64,000 nt of DNA from Marmoricola sp. Its GTDB lineage: Bacteria; Actinomycetota; Actinomycetes; Propionibacteriales; Nocardioidaceae. Positions 17,529 to 27,211 of this stretch are shown here, in pieces. The notes beneath the pieces were generated by a model. It was not told the DNA's origin. It saw only the letters and a program-made list of their open reading frames with translations, and searched no databases. The stretch's first letter is position 1, and each line of letters opens with the position of its first letter. The translations under genes and the position numbers were made by a program. The stretch spans positions 1 through 64,000 of the forward strand of contig JAOPXK010000024.1 in NCBI GenBank assembly GCA_025965195.1, in the 5' to 3' direction.

Positions 17529-18401
17529 TTACTTGATCGACCCGGCCGTGAGACCGCCGACGACCTTTCGCTCGATCGCGGCGAACAGCACGATCACGGG
17601 GATCGTGGCGATCGCGGATGCGGCGAACAGGTGGCCCCAGTCGATCTGGTAGCCGCCGATGTAGCTGTCGAGCGCAACGGTGAGGGGTTGCTTGGAGGGA
17701 GTGGTGGTGAGGATGAGCGCGATCACGAGCTCGTTCCACGCGGAGATGAACGTGAAGATCAGGGCGGTCACGACGCCGGGCCACGCGAGCGGCAACGTGA
17801 TCCGCAGCAGCGCGCCGAGCCGGCCGGTGCCGTCGACCATCGCGGCTTCCTCGAGCTCGACCGGGATCGAGGAGAAGTAGGCGTTGAGGATCCACGTCGC
17901 AAAGGCCATGTTGAAGCCGGCGTTGACGAGGATCAGTCCGAAGACGGAGTCGGTGAGGCCGAAGGAGGAGAACTCCTTGTAGATCCCGACGAGCATCGCG
18001 GTCGGCTGGAACATCTGGGTGACCAGGACCAGGAGCAGGAACGCCGTACGACCCCGGAACTGCTGGCGTGCGGTGTAGTACGCCGCGGGCAGCGCGACGA
18101 GCAGCACCAGGAGGGTGGCGCCGCCGGCGACCTCGAGGCTGACCTGGAGGTTGCGGCCGAGCCCGGTCGACCACAGCGTCTTGAAGTTCGACCAGTCGAA
18201 GTGCGACGGCAGGATCGTCGGGTCGGTCAGCTGGTCCTTGGGCCGGGCGGCCGCGACGACCATCTCGGCGTACGGCACCAGGAAGATCAGCGCCACGATG
18301 TAGGCGAGCACGGCGCAGACCAGCTTCTTGGTGCTGAAGCGGATCGGTCGGCGGCGGCGGGCACGGCGGCCGGCGGGGGCGTCGAGGGCTTGAGCAGTCA
18401 T
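17529..18401 (-). CDS. carbohydrate ABC transporter permease (MalG/UgpE type)
   Basis: 290 residues, six predicted membrane helices. The EAA loop EEAAMVDGTGRLGALLRITLPLAWPG couples to the ATPase. The start lies one base from the partner permease stop. With the partner permease it forms the importer's channel for the amino sugar or a derived oligosaccharide. Confidence 0.9.
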   Translation of the reverse strand: MTAQALDAPAGRRARRRRPIRFSTKKLVCAVLAYIVALIFLVPYAEMVVAAARPKDQLTDPTILPSHFDWSNFKTLWSTGLGRNLQVSLEVAGGATLLVLLVALPAAYYTARQQFRGRTAFLLLVLVTQMFQPTAMLVGIYKEFSSFGLTDSVFGLILVNAGFNMAFATWILNAYFSSIPVELEEAAMVDGTGRLGALLRITLPLAWPGVVTALIFTFISAWNELVIALILTTTPSKQPLTVALDSYIGGYQIDWGHLFAASAIATIPVIVLFAAIERKVVGGLTAGSIK

Positions 18402-18402
18402 C

Positions 18403-19320
18403 TCAGCTCACCTGCTCCTTCCACCGGCTGGCCTTGAGGAAGACGAGCACGATCACGATCACGAACCCGAAGTTGACCACCGACATCGCGGCCGCCTCGG
18501 GGATGCTCTGCGCCTTGATCTGGTACATGAACACCGTCGTCGTCGCGGTCTGGTCGCCCGGACCGCCGCGGGTCATCTCCCAGATGATCGGGAAGCTGTT
18601 GAAGACGTTCATGATGTTGATCAGCGTCGCCACGGTCAGGGCAGGTCGCAGCAGTGGCAGGGTGATCGAGACGTAGCTGCGCATGGTCGAGGACCCGTCC
18701 ACCCGTGCTGCCTCGTAGACCTCCGGCGGGATGGTCTGCAGCCCGGCGAGCAAGGCGTACGTCGTGAAGGGGATCGACACGAAGACGGCAACGGCGATCA
18801 TCCACCAGAAGGCGGCTTCGGGTCGACCGAGCCAGTCGGCATGGCTGGCGTTGTCGCCGATCTTGTCGAGCAGTCCGAACCGGTGCATCAGCACGTTGAT
18901 CAGGCCGGAGCCCGGCTGCAGCATCCACCGGAAGACGACCGCGGTCATGAACACCGAAGCGGCCCACGGCGCAATCAGCGCCCAGCGGGCCACCCGACGG
19001 CCGGGAAAGGTCTGGTTGAACAACGCCGCCAGCGCCAGCGAGAACACCATCGTGATGACCACGACCGCGACGACCCACCACACCGTGCGAAGGAGCACGG
19101 CGTGCAGGTCGGGCTCGTGGAAGACCTGGCGGAAGTTGCGCCAGCCGGCCCAGCCGTGGTCGAAGCCGATCGCGTCGATGTTGCGGAACGCCGTACGCAG
19201 CATGATGAAGACCGGCGTCAGGACGACGAGCAGGATCAGCACCAGCGCCGGTCCGAGCCACAGCAGCGGTGCGAGCGAGCGACGCCTGCTGAAGGTCCGG
19301 GCGGTCACGGTCTCGGCCAC
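18403..19320 (-). CDS. carbohydrate ABC transporter permease (MalF/UgpA type)
   Basis: 305 residues from GTG 19320, chosen because a GAGGAG site precedes it; longer in-frame extension upstream crosses non-coding sequence. Six membrane helices and the EAA loop YEAARVDGSSTMRSYVSITLPLLRP. Partner of the following permease. It is separated from the solute-binding protein gene by 124 bases holding a strong hairpin. Confidence 0.9.
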   Translation of the reverse strand: MAETVTARTFSRRRSLAPLLWLGPALVLILLVVLTPVFIMLRTAFRNIDAIGFDHGWAGWRNFRQVFHEPDLHAVLLRTVWWVVAVVVITMVFSLALAALFNQTFPGRRVARWALIAPWAASVFMTAVVFRWMLQPGSGLINVLMHRFGLLDKIGDNASHADWLGRPEAAFWWMIAVAVFVSIPFTTYALLAGLQTIPPEVYEAARVDGSSTMRSYVSITLPLLRPALTVATLINIMNVFNSFPIIWEMTRGGPGDQTATTTVFMYQIKAQSIPEAAAMSVVNFGFVIVIVLVFLKASRWKEQVS

Positions 19321-19358
19321 GGTTCTCCTCAGTGGGCTCTGCTGGATCTGGGGGATCT

Positions 19359-19385
19359 TCTGGGCAGCATTCTCTGGGCAGCATT
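19359..19385 (-). repeat. 14-bp direct repeat in the SBP-permease gap
   Basis: TCTGGGCAGCATT occurs at 19359-19371 and again at 19373-19385 (plus-strand reading). No function is evident; it may be a duplication relic. Confidence 0.6.
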
Positions 19386-19405
19386 GTGCTCTCGCAGGAT
19401 GGAGC

Positions 19406-19438
19406 GGGCGGTCCCGGCGACGAGCGTCGGGACCGCCC
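19406..19438 (-). terminator. strong intra-operon hairpin after the solute-binding protein gene
   Basis: GGGCGGTCCCG pairs perfectly with CGGGACCGCCC (11 bp, 11-base loop). It lies six bases beyond the stop of the binding-protein gene. Such hairpins usually stabilise the binding-protein mRNA or partly terminate it, so that this subunit exceeds the permeases. Confidence 0.7.
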
Positions 19439-19444
19439 GTCCGG

Positions 19445-20701
19445 TCAGCTACCTGAGGTAGCGAGGTCCTGCAGCTGACCGAGCACCTTGCTCGGGTCGC
19501 CGGTGACGGCGGTACCGATCGACTTCTTGATCGCCGGCAGCACGGTGGCTGTCCAGTTCGAGTCGCTCGGGTAGAGCACCGTGTTCGGCAGTGCCTTGAC
19601 GAACGCCCCGAGGATCGGGTCGTTCTCCAGCTTCGCGGCGGCCGACTGGGTGCCGGGGAGCAGTGCGTACTTCTTGGCCCAGGCCAGCTGGTTGTCGTCG
19701 TTGAGCGCGAAGTCCAGGAACTTCTTGACCGCGGCGAGCTTCGTCGCGCTGCCCTTGAAGACCTGCAGCGCGTCCGCAACACCCAGGGTCTGGGTCAGCG
19801 GGCCGGTCTTCCCGGGCATCGGGACGGCTGCGTAGTCGGACGTGGTCAGCTTGCCGGCGGCGGCAATCGTCGCGGTCAGGAACGGACCGTTCGACTCCAT
19901 GCCGACCTTGCCCTGAGCGAACGCGGTCGCCGAGTCGGCGGTGCGGTCGTACGTCGCCGGGTTCGGCTCGGTGTCTCCGGCGTCGACCAGGCCCTTGAGG
20001 AACTGGAAGGTCTCGATGTTCTCCGCACTGTTGATGGCGTACTTGCCGGAGGAGTTCTGCCAGCCACCGCCGTTTCCGAGCATCCAGAGGTAGGACTCGG
20101 CCTGCGCCTCCTCAGGGCCCAGCGGGAGTGCGTAGCCGATGTAGCCCTTGGCCTTCAGCTTGCCGGCGTCGGTCTTCAGCTCGTCCCACGTCGTCGGCGG
20201 GTTGGTGATGCCGGCATCGGTGAACGCCAGCTTGTTGTAGAAGAGCGCTCGGGCCGAGGTGTCGAACGGGATGCCGTACTGGACGCCGCCGACGCTGAAG
20301 CCGTCCTTGAAGACCGCCAGGCCGGCATCGGGGTTGGTCATCACGTCGCTGAGCGGGGCGAGCAGGTGGTCGGTCGCGTACTGCGGGAAGAACTCGCCCT
20401 GAAGGATGTCGGGGTAGTCCTTGTTCTGCAGCTGCGTCTTGACCTTGGTGTCGTAGTCGTTCCAGTTGATGGTGCTGACCTTGACGGTGATCTTGGGGTT
20501 CGCCTTGTGGAAGTCGGCGGCAACCTTCTGCCAGTACGCCGTTGACGAGTCCGCGGGACCAGTGCCGTAGTCGGCTCCCAGGAACGTCAAGGTGATGTCG
20601 CCGTTGGCCGCCTCACCGTTGTTGCCACTCGAGCCGCAGCCACTCAACACGAGGCCGGCCACTGCGCAGATCGCGGCTGACGCCACGAAGCTTCGTTTCA
20701 T
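19445..20701 (-). CDS. sugar ABC transporter substrate-binding lipoprotein
   Basis: 418 residues from ATG 20701, which follows an AGAAGG site. Lipoprotein signal with lipobox LSGC at residues about 20-23, then a Gly/Asn/Ser spacer and a family-1 extracellular solute-binding fold (TLTFLGADYGTGPADSSTAYWQKVAADFHKANPKI). It captures the sugar outside the membrane for the two permeases. Family UgpB/MalE-like; ligand inferred from the operon. Confidence 0.9.
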   Translation of the reverse strand: MKRSFVASAAICAVAGLVLSGCGSSGNNGEAANGDITLTFLGADYGTGPADSSTAYWQKVAADFHKANPKITVKVSTINWNDYDTKVKTQLQNKDYPDILQGEFFPQYATDHLLAPLSDVMTNPDAGLAVFKDGFSVGGVQYGIPFDTSARALFYNKLAFTDAGITNPPTTWDELKTDAGKLKAKGYIGYALPLGPEEAQAESYLWMLGNGGGWQNSSGKYAINSAENIETFQFLKGLVDAGDTEPNPATYDRTADSATAFAQGKVGMESNGPFLTATIAAAGKLTTSDYAAVPMPGKTGPLTQTLGVADALQVFKGSATKLAAVKKFLDFALNDDNQLAWAKKYALLPGTQSAAAKLENDPILGAFVKALPNTVLYPSDSNWTATVLPAIKKSIGTAVTGDPSKVLGQLQDLATSGS

Positions 20702-20873
20702 CACTGAACCTTCTTTCGTGAGCCGCACCGCGGTGGTGCTGCGCGTTTATGCTCGAACCTGCACAGAATGATGCAAGTTCGTGCATCTTGGGACCCTAGA
20801 ACAGTTCCTTCGGCGACCGCAAGGGGTCAGGCGAAGAAGCCGAGGATCCCCCGAAAGTCGTTGTTCGGTGTGC
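20702..20873 (-). promoter_or_regulatory. promoter/operator region of the amino-sugar operon
   Basis: 172 bases without a gene between the DeoR stop and the binding-protein start. On the minus strand TGCACGAACTTGCA and TGCAGGTTCGAGCA form an imperfect inverted pair (12 of 14) near 20755-20790, a candidate DeoR operator. No clear -35/-10 pair could be fixed by eye. Confidence 0.4.
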
Positions 20874-21668
20874 TCATACCGCGCGTACCTCGACCCCGGC
20901 GGAGCGGAACTGACGCAGCACCTTGGGGTCCGCAGCCCGGTCCGTGATCAGTACGTCGATCCGGCCGGTGTCGCAGATCGTGCAGAACGCCCGTCGGCCG
21001 AGCTTCGTGCTGTCGGCGACGACGACGACTCGCTGGGAGCGCTCGACCATCATGTGGTTGATCTGTGCCTCGCCCTCGTGGATCGCCGCGGCGCCTTCCC
21101 CCGGAGTGAGTCCCTCGACGCCGAGGAAGAGCACGTCCATGGTCAGCTTCTCGAGCACCGTGGTCGCCAACGGGCCGACGAGCTCGTAGGACTGCGGCCG
21201 GGCCACTCCGCCGAGCACCACGATCTTGATGTGCGGACGCACGGTCAGCTCGTTGGCGATGTTCAGCGCGTTGGTCACCACGGTGAAGCCGGACGTGACG
21301 CCGGAGCTGTTGACCTGGGCCAGGTCGGAGCGGGTCGCCAGCGCCCGGGCGACCTCGCTGTTCGTCGTGCCACCGTTCAGGCCGACGATCTCGCCGGGCT
21401 GCACCATGCCTGCTGCAGCCATCGCGATGCGCTGCTTCTCGGCCGGCTGGTGGACGGTCTTGTAGCGGAGCGGCAGGTCGTAGGTCACCGACTGCGCGAC
21501 GGCGCCGCCACGGGTCCGGCCGACGAGCTGTTGCCCGGCCAGGTCATCGAGGTCGCGGCGCACGGTGGCCGGCGAGATCGCGAACTCGCCTGCGATTTCG
21601 GCAACGGTCAGGGTGCCCCGGGCGGCGAGCAGTTCGAGTACGGAGGTGAGACGTTCGTGCCTCAGCAT
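20874..21668 (-). CDS. DeoR-family transcriptional repressor of the amino-sugar operon (AgaR-like)
   Basis: 264 residues from ATG 21668. N-terminal DeoR HTH (RHERLTSVLELLAARGTLTVAE, then ISPATVRRDLDDL) and a C-terminal sugar-phosphate sensor domain (LNGGTTNSEVARAL, TNALNIANEL, FLGVEGLTPGEG). It is divergent from the ABC ATPase and upstream of the sugar genes, the usual place for a local repressor released by a sugar phosphate. Confidence 0.9.
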   Translation of the reverse strand: MLRHERLTSVLELLAARGTLTVAEIAGEFAISPATVRRDLDDLAGQQLVGRTRGGAVAQSVTYDLPLRYKTVHQPAEKQRIAMAAAGMVQPGEIVGLNGGTTNSEVARALATRSDLAQVNSSGVTSGFTVVTNALNIANELTVRPHIKIVVLGGVARPQSYELVGPLATTVLEKLTMDVLFLGVEGLTPGEGAAAIHEGEAQINHMMVERSQRVVVVADSTKLGRRAFCTICDTGRIDVLITDRAADPKVLRQFRSAGVEVRAV

Positions 21669-21802
21669 GGTGGACCGAGCTCCTAATTGATGACGGAAGT
21701 TGATTGTAGAGTTACTGAAACAAGCACTTGCGCGCAAGAGCGCCGCGCGGCTAACGTCACGGATCAGCAGTCTTCTCGCGCCGGCGAAGGGAATCCAAGG
21801 CC
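21669..21802. promoter_or_regulatory. divergent promoter region, DeoR repressor / ABC ATPase
   Basis: 134 bases. A TACAAT -10 hexamer for the repressor lies at 21703-21708 (minus strand). The palindrome CTTGCGCGCAAG lies near 21727-21738. The minus strand also has ATCAACTT and ATCAATTA spaced as a direct repeat. Any of these could be an operator. Confidence 0.4.
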
Positions 21803-22885
<1,083 letters not shown>

Positions 22886-22916
22886 TTGGAGCAGTCGAGC
22901 AATCGGCGGCGAGCAC

Positions 22917-22922
22917 TAGCCT
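22917..22922 (+). promoter_or_regulatory. -10 box of leaderless promoter, cinA-like gene
   Basis: TAGCCT seven bases before ATG 22930; no ribosome site. Confidence 0.5.
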
Positions 22923-22929
22923 TCGGTCC

Positions 22930-23391
22930 ATGGATCCCGCTGCTGTTCACCTCGCCCTGCTCGCGCGCGGCGAGACCGTCGCCTGCGCCGAGTCCCTGAC
23001 GGGAGGCGAGCTGGCGGCAATGCTGAGTGGTACGCCGGGTGCGTCGGCGACGTTCCTCGGGGGAGTGGTGTCCTACGCGACAGCGGTGAAGCAGTCGGTT
23101 CTCGGTGTTCCTGCCGAGCTCGTCGAGAAGCACGGCGTCGTGAGCGGGGAGTGCGCCGCGGCGATGGCCGACGGCGTCCGGAGCCTGCTCGATGCGGACT
23201 GGGCGATCTCGACGACCGGGGTCGCCGGTCCGGACAGCCAGGAAGGGAAACCGGTCGGGACCGTCTTCGTCGGCGTCGCCGGACCGAGCGGTGTCCAGGT
23301 CACGCAGCTCGCCCTGCACGGCACGCGGTCCCAGATCCGGCACGAGACGTGCAATCGTGGCCTGATGGCACTCCACGAAGGGCTGAGCTGA
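22930..23391 (+). CDS. CinA C-terminal domain protein (NMN amidohydrolase PncC family)
   Basis: 153 residues, only the C-terminal domain of CinA. Motifs: ACAESLTGGELAAMLSGTPGAS, GGVVSYATAVKQSVLGV and STTGVAGPDSQEGKPVGTVF. Relatives deamidate nicotinamide mononucleotide in NAD salvage. A leaderless-type -10 box fits ATG 22930. The stop overlaps the next start (TGATG). Confidence 0.88.
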   Translation: MDPAAVHLALLARGETVACAESLTGGELAAMLSGTPGASATFLGGVVSYATAVKQSVLGVPAELVEKHGVVSGECAAAMADGVRSLLDADWAISTTGVAGPDSQEGKPVGTVFVGVAGPSGVQVTQLALHGTRSQIRHETCNRGLMALHEGLS

Positions 23392-23780
23392 TGGCCGGTT
23401 TGTTTCGCAGGTCGCACCAGCACCTGTTCACCCGTGAGGACCGGCTCGCCCAGCTCAAGGGGCTGGTCGAGGACTGCAACGAGCTGCTCGAGCTGGTCGC
23501 CGAGTCGGACCAGTCCGACGACGACGTGCCGACCGACGCCTGCGAAGAGGTCCGTGAGCGCGCTCTGGAGTTCCTCGCCAACGGCTGGGACGACGACCAC
23601 GAGCTCCAGGAGGTGCGGGAGTCCTGGCGCAGCATCGTCGACATCACCTGGTCGGGACGGCCCGACGAGTCCCGGCCGACGTACTCCCCGCGTCCGCCGC
23701 TGGGACCGGAGCTCGAGGACATCGAGAAGCGCATCGAGGCCGCACTCGAGGACCTGCGCTCGGTGGGCCAGGAGCTCTGA
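23391..23780 (+). CDS. hypothetical protein, acidic, helical
   Basis: 129 residues, not recognised. Mostly helical and acidic (EDRLAQLKGLVEDCNELLELV near the start; LEDIEKRIEAALEDLRSVGQ at the end), no signal or membrane segment. It is translationally coupled to the CinA-domain gene by a one-base overlap and followed after four bases by another helical protein. Confidence 0.7.
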   Translation: MAGLFRRSHQHLFTREDRLAQLKGLVEDCNELLELVAESDQSDDDVPTDACEEVRERALEFLANGWDDDHELQEVRESWRSIVDITWSGRPDESRPTYSPRPPLGPELEDIEKRIEAALEDLRSVGQEL

Positions 23781-23784
23781 GCCG

Positions 23785-24657
23785 ATGGCCGAGGACGCGC
23801 TCGTCGCCATCGCCGATGAGTTGTACGCCGGCCCTGCGACCGAGTTCACCGAAGCCCGCAACGCCGCCGCGAAGGCATCCGGTGACAAGGCGCTCGCCAA
23901 GCGGATCAAGGAGCTGAAGAAGCCGTCGGTCGCGGCCTGGGCGGTCAACTTGCTGGTGCGCCACGAGGCCGACCAGATCGACCAGGTGCTCGGGCTGGCC
24001 GGGTCGCTGCGCGAAGCGGCTTCGTCCATGGACGGCGATGAGCTGCGGGCGCTCACCCGGCAGCGCCGGCAGCTGACCGCCGCGCTGGCCTCGTCGGCGC
24101 GGTCACTGGCCAAGGATGCCGGGGTGAAGCTGACCCCGGCCGTCATCGACCAGGTCGAAGGTGTGCTCAATGCCGCCATGCTCGACCCGGTCGCCGCCGA
24201 TGTCGTCCGGACCGGCTTGCTCGTCGCAGCGTTCACCTCGACCGGTGTCGACGAGCTCGATGTTCCCTCGGTGGTCGCGATCCCCGAAGCGCTCGGCGTG
24301 CGTGCGGCTTCGACGGTGCACGAGGCGCCCACCCTGCACGTCGTACCTGATGACGCGATCAAGCTCGAGGCCGCCCAGGATGCCGTCGACGCGGCGGCCG
24401 GCCAGGTGACCGAGGCGGAGGGTGTGCTCGCCGAGATCGACGGATCACTCGAGAAGCTCAACGCCAGAAGGCTTCAGCTGCAGGGTGAGATCGACGAGCT
24501 GCGCCGGAAGCTGTCCGCGCTCGAGGACGATGTCGATGGTGTCGACGAGGACATCGAGGAGGCCGACGAGGCCCGCGACGAAGCCATCGACGACCTCGAC
24601 GCGGCCCGTTCCGCGCACGCAGCCGCCGAGAAGTCCCTCAACGCCCTGCAACGCTGA
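23785..24657 (+). CDS. hypothetical coiled-coil protein
   Basis: 290 residues, not recognised as a named family. N-terminal half is helical and Ala-rich (KRIKELKKPSVAAWAVNLLV near residue 38). The last 95 residues form a long coiled coil (KLEAAQDAVDAAAGQVTEAE onwards) ending in a highly acidic Asp/Glu stretch. Cytosolic. Same operon as the two genes before it; convergent with glpK nine bases downstream. Confidence 0.7.
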   Translation: MAEDALVAIADELYAGPATEFTEARNAAAKASGDKALAKRIKELKKPSVAAWAVNLLVRHEADQIDQVLGLAGSLREAASSMDGDELRALTRQRRQLTAALASSARSLAKDAGVKLTPAVIDQVEGVLNAAMLDPVAADVVRTGLLVAAFTSTGVDELDVPSVVAIPEALGVRAASTVHEAPTLHVVPDDAIKLEAAQDAVDAAAGQVTEAEGVLAEIDGSLEKLNARRLQLQGEIDELRRKLSALEDDVDGVDEDIEEADEARDEAIDDLDAARSAHAAAEKSLNALQR

Positions 24658-24666
24658 GCGCCGCGG

Positions 24667-26151
24667 TCACGCCCAGGCCTTGGATCGCTCGACGGCGTCC
24701 TTCCAGCGGGCGTAGCCCTCGTCAGCGGCGGCTCGGGCGCTGTCGCGGGGCTCGAACTTCGTGTCCAGCTGCCAGGAGTCGCGCAGCTCGTCGGTCGAGG
24801 ACCAGAGCCCGGTGCCGAGCCCGGCCATGAACGCCGCGCCCAGGGCAGTCGTCTCGACGATCTTCGGCCGCTCGACTGGTACGCCGAGGAGGTCGGCCTG
24901 CAGCTGGCAGAGCAGGTCGTTGGCCGAGGCTCCGCCGTCGACGGCGAGGGTTCGCAACGAGGACCGCGCGGGCAGGGTCTCCATCACGTCGCGGACCTCG
25001 AAGCTGATCGCCTCCAGGGTGGCCCGGACAATGTGTGCGCGTGTCGTTCCGCGGGTCAGGCCAATGATCAGGCCGCGGGCGTCGGGGTCCCAGTGCGGCG
25101 CGCCCAACCCGGTCAGTGCCGGGACGAACACGACACCGTCGGTCGACTCGACGGTCGAGGCAATCGCCGCTGTCTCGGCGGCCGATCCGACGATCTGCAG
25201 GCCGTCGCGCAACCACTGGACCGCGGCGCCGGTCACGAAGATCGCGCCTTCGAGGGCATAGCTGAGCTCGCCCGACGGCGACTTCCACGCCGCCGTCGAC
25301 AGCAGGCCCGCGTCCGAGCGCTCCACGGTCGTGCCGGTGTTGGTGAGGATGAACGACCCGGTGCCGTAGGTGCACTTCGAGTCGCCGACGTCGAAACAGG
25401 TCTGGCCGAAGAGCGCGGACTGCTGGTCCCCGGCGATGCCCGCGATCGGCAGCGAGAGTCCCAGGAACGCCTTCGGGTCGCTGGTCGCGAGCTCGCCCCA
25501 GTTGGGGACGACCTCCGGAAGCGCGTCACGGGGTACGCCGAACAGGGTGCACAGCTCGTCGGACCACTCGCCCTTCTCGAGGTCGAAGAGCAACGTGCGC
25601 GACGCGTTGGAGACATCGGTGATGTGCCAGGTGCCGCGGGTCATCCGGGCGATCAGGTAGGAGTCGACCGTCCCGAGCGCGTAGCGCCCCGACTCCACCA
25701 GCGCCCACGTGTTCGGCTCGTTCTCCTGCAGCCAGACCAGCTTGGTGCCGGAGAAGTACGGGTCGAGCCGCAGCCCGGTCAGCTCCGCAACCCGCTCCTC
25801 GTGGCCCTCGTCCTTGAGTCGTGCGCAGATGTCCGACGTACGCCGGTCCTGCCAGACGATCGCCCGCCGCGGAGAGCCCAGCGTCTCCCGGTCCCAGAGC
25901 AGCACGGTCTCGCGCTGGTTGGTGATGCCGATGCCCCGGAGGTCGGATGCCGACCCGCTCCACGCGTGCAGGCAGGCGCGGGTCGCCTCGAGAGTGGCCT
26001 GCCAGATCTCCTCGGGTGCGTGCTCGACCCAGCCCGGCTTGGGGAAGTGCTGGCCGAACTCCTGGTAGCCCCTGGCCGCGATCGCGCCTTCCTTGGTGAC
26101 GATCACCGCAGTCACGCCGGTGGTGCCGGCGTCGATGGCCAATATCGTCAT
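24667..26151 (-). CDS. glpK: glycerol kinase
   Basis: 494 residues, FGGY family, full length. N-terminal AIDAGTTGVTAVIV, substrate region GWVEHAPEEIW and TNQRETVLLWDRETL, ATP region YALEGAIFVTGAAVQWLRDGL, C-terminal VDGGASANDLLCQLQADLLG. It makes glycerol-3-phosphate from glycerol and ATP. ATG 26151 has a GGGAG site. No glpF or glpD neighbour lies in the window. Confidence 0.94.
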   Translation of the reverse strand: MTILAIDAGTTGVTAVIVTKEGAIAARGYQEFGQHFPKPGWVEHAPEEIWQATLEATRACLHAWSGSASDLRGIGITNQRETVLLWDRETLGSPRRAIVWQDRRTSDICARLKDEGHEERVAELTGLRLDPYFSGTKLVWLQENEPNTWALVESGRYALGTVDSYLIARMTRGTWHITDVSNASRTLLFDLEKGEWSDELCTLFGVPRDALPEVVPNWGELATSDPKAFLGLSLPIAGIAGDQQSALFGQTCFDVGDSKCTYGTGSFILTNTGTTVERSDAGLLSTAAWKSPSGELSYALEGAIFVTGAAVQWLRDGLQIVGSAAETAAIASTVESTDGVVFVPALTGLGAPHWDPDARGLIIGLTRGTTRAHIVRATLEAISFEVRDVMETLPARSSLRTLAVDGGASANDLLCQLQADLLGVPVERPKIVETTALGAAFMAGLGTGLWSSTDELRDSWQLDTKFEPRDSARAAADEGYARWKDAVERSKAWA

Positions 26152-26228
26152 CTTCGGTCAACTCCCGTCTCGGCCCGTCCGGGCGGTCACGAACGCATCC
26201 TTGCATCGTGACCGGGTAGACGACATTC

Positions 26229-27197
26229 ATGACTCGATACGGGTACACGTTGATGACAGAGCAGTCCGGGCCGGCCGACCTGGTGCGCTACGCGGCCGCT
26301 GCGGAGCAGGCGGGCTTCGACTTCGAGGTGATGAGCGACCACTACTCTCCGTGGCTCGACACCCAGGGGCATGCGCCGTACGCATGGAGCACGCTGGGTG
26401 CGGTCACCCAGGTCACGGAGCGGGTCGAGCTGATGACCTACGTGACCTGCCCGACGTTGCGCTACCACCCAGCGGTTGTTGCGCAGAAGGCCGCAACGGT
26501 CCAGATCCTCAGCGACGGCCGGTTCACGCTGGGCCTCGGGGCGGGCGAGAACCTCAACGAGCATGTCATCGGTCGTGGCTGGCCGCCCGTGCAGGTGCGC
26601 CACGCGATGTTGTCCGAGGCGATCGACATCATCGGATCGCTCTTCGACGGTGGCCTGGTCGATGCCCATGGGGAGCACTTCCAGACGTCGTCGGCGAAGC
26701 TGTGGGACCTCCCCGACACTCGGGTGCCGATTGCCGTCGCGGTCTCAGGACCAGAGTCGATCGGACGGTTCGCGCCTGCCGCGGACCACATGATCGCGGT
26801 GGAGCCGCGGTCCGAGCTGGTGTCCTCGTGGGACGAGACGGGCCGGGCCGGCGCACGCAAGATCGGCCAGATCCCGGTGTGCTGGGGCCCCGATCACGAT
26901 GCGGCAGTGCGTACGGCGCACGAGCAGTTCCGGTGGTTCGCCGGAGGCTGGAAGGTGAATGCCGACCTGCCGACCCCGGCAGGATTCGCCGGGGCCACCC
27001 AGTTCGTCCGGCCTCAGGACGTCGCCGACTCGATCCCGTGCGGTCCGGACATCGCGGCGATCGTCGAAGCAGTGCAGGCATTCCCATCCGCTGGGTTCAC
27101 CGACATCGCGCTCATCCAGATCGGCGACGCCAGCCAGGCGGACTTTCTGGAGGTTGCGGAGAAGGAGATCCTGCCGGCCCTCCGCGCCGCTGGCTGA
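26229..27197 (+). CDS. F420-dependent luciferase-like oxidoreductase (glucose-6-phosphate dehydrogenase-like family)
   Basis: 322 residues, luciferase-like TIM barrel. Start region RYGYTLMTEQSGPADLVRYAAAAEQAGFDFEVMSDHYSPW and TCPTLRYHPAVVAQKAATVQILSDGRFTLGLGAGENLNEHV fit the F420-dependent G6PD-like family. It should use coenzyme F420; the substrate is unknown. Convergent with the DUF1028 gene. Confidence 0.88.
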   Translation: MTRYGYTLMTEQSGPADLVRYAAAAEQAGFDFEVMSDHYSPWLDTQGHAPYAWSTLGAVTQVTERVELMTYVTCPTLRYHPAVVAQKAATVQILSDGRFTLGLGAGENLNEHVIGRGWPPVQVRHAMLSEAIDIIGSLFDGGLVDAHGEHFQTSSAKLWDLPDTRVPIAVAVSGPESIGRFAPAADHMIAVEPRSELVSSWDETGRAGARKIGQIPVCWGPDHDAAVRTAHEQFRWFAGGWKVNADLPTPAGFAGATQFVRPQDVADSIPCGPDIAAIVEAVQAFPSAGFTDIALIQIGDASQADFLEVAEKEILPALRAAG

Positions 27198-27211
27198 ACC
27201 GCGCCTCAGCC
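27192..27211. terminator. short shared hairpin made from two convergent stop codons
   Basis: GGCTGA (27192-27197) and TCAGCC (27206-27211) pair with an 8-base loop; each arm contains the stop codon of one of the two convergent genes. Six base pairs only, so weak. Confidence 0.3.
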
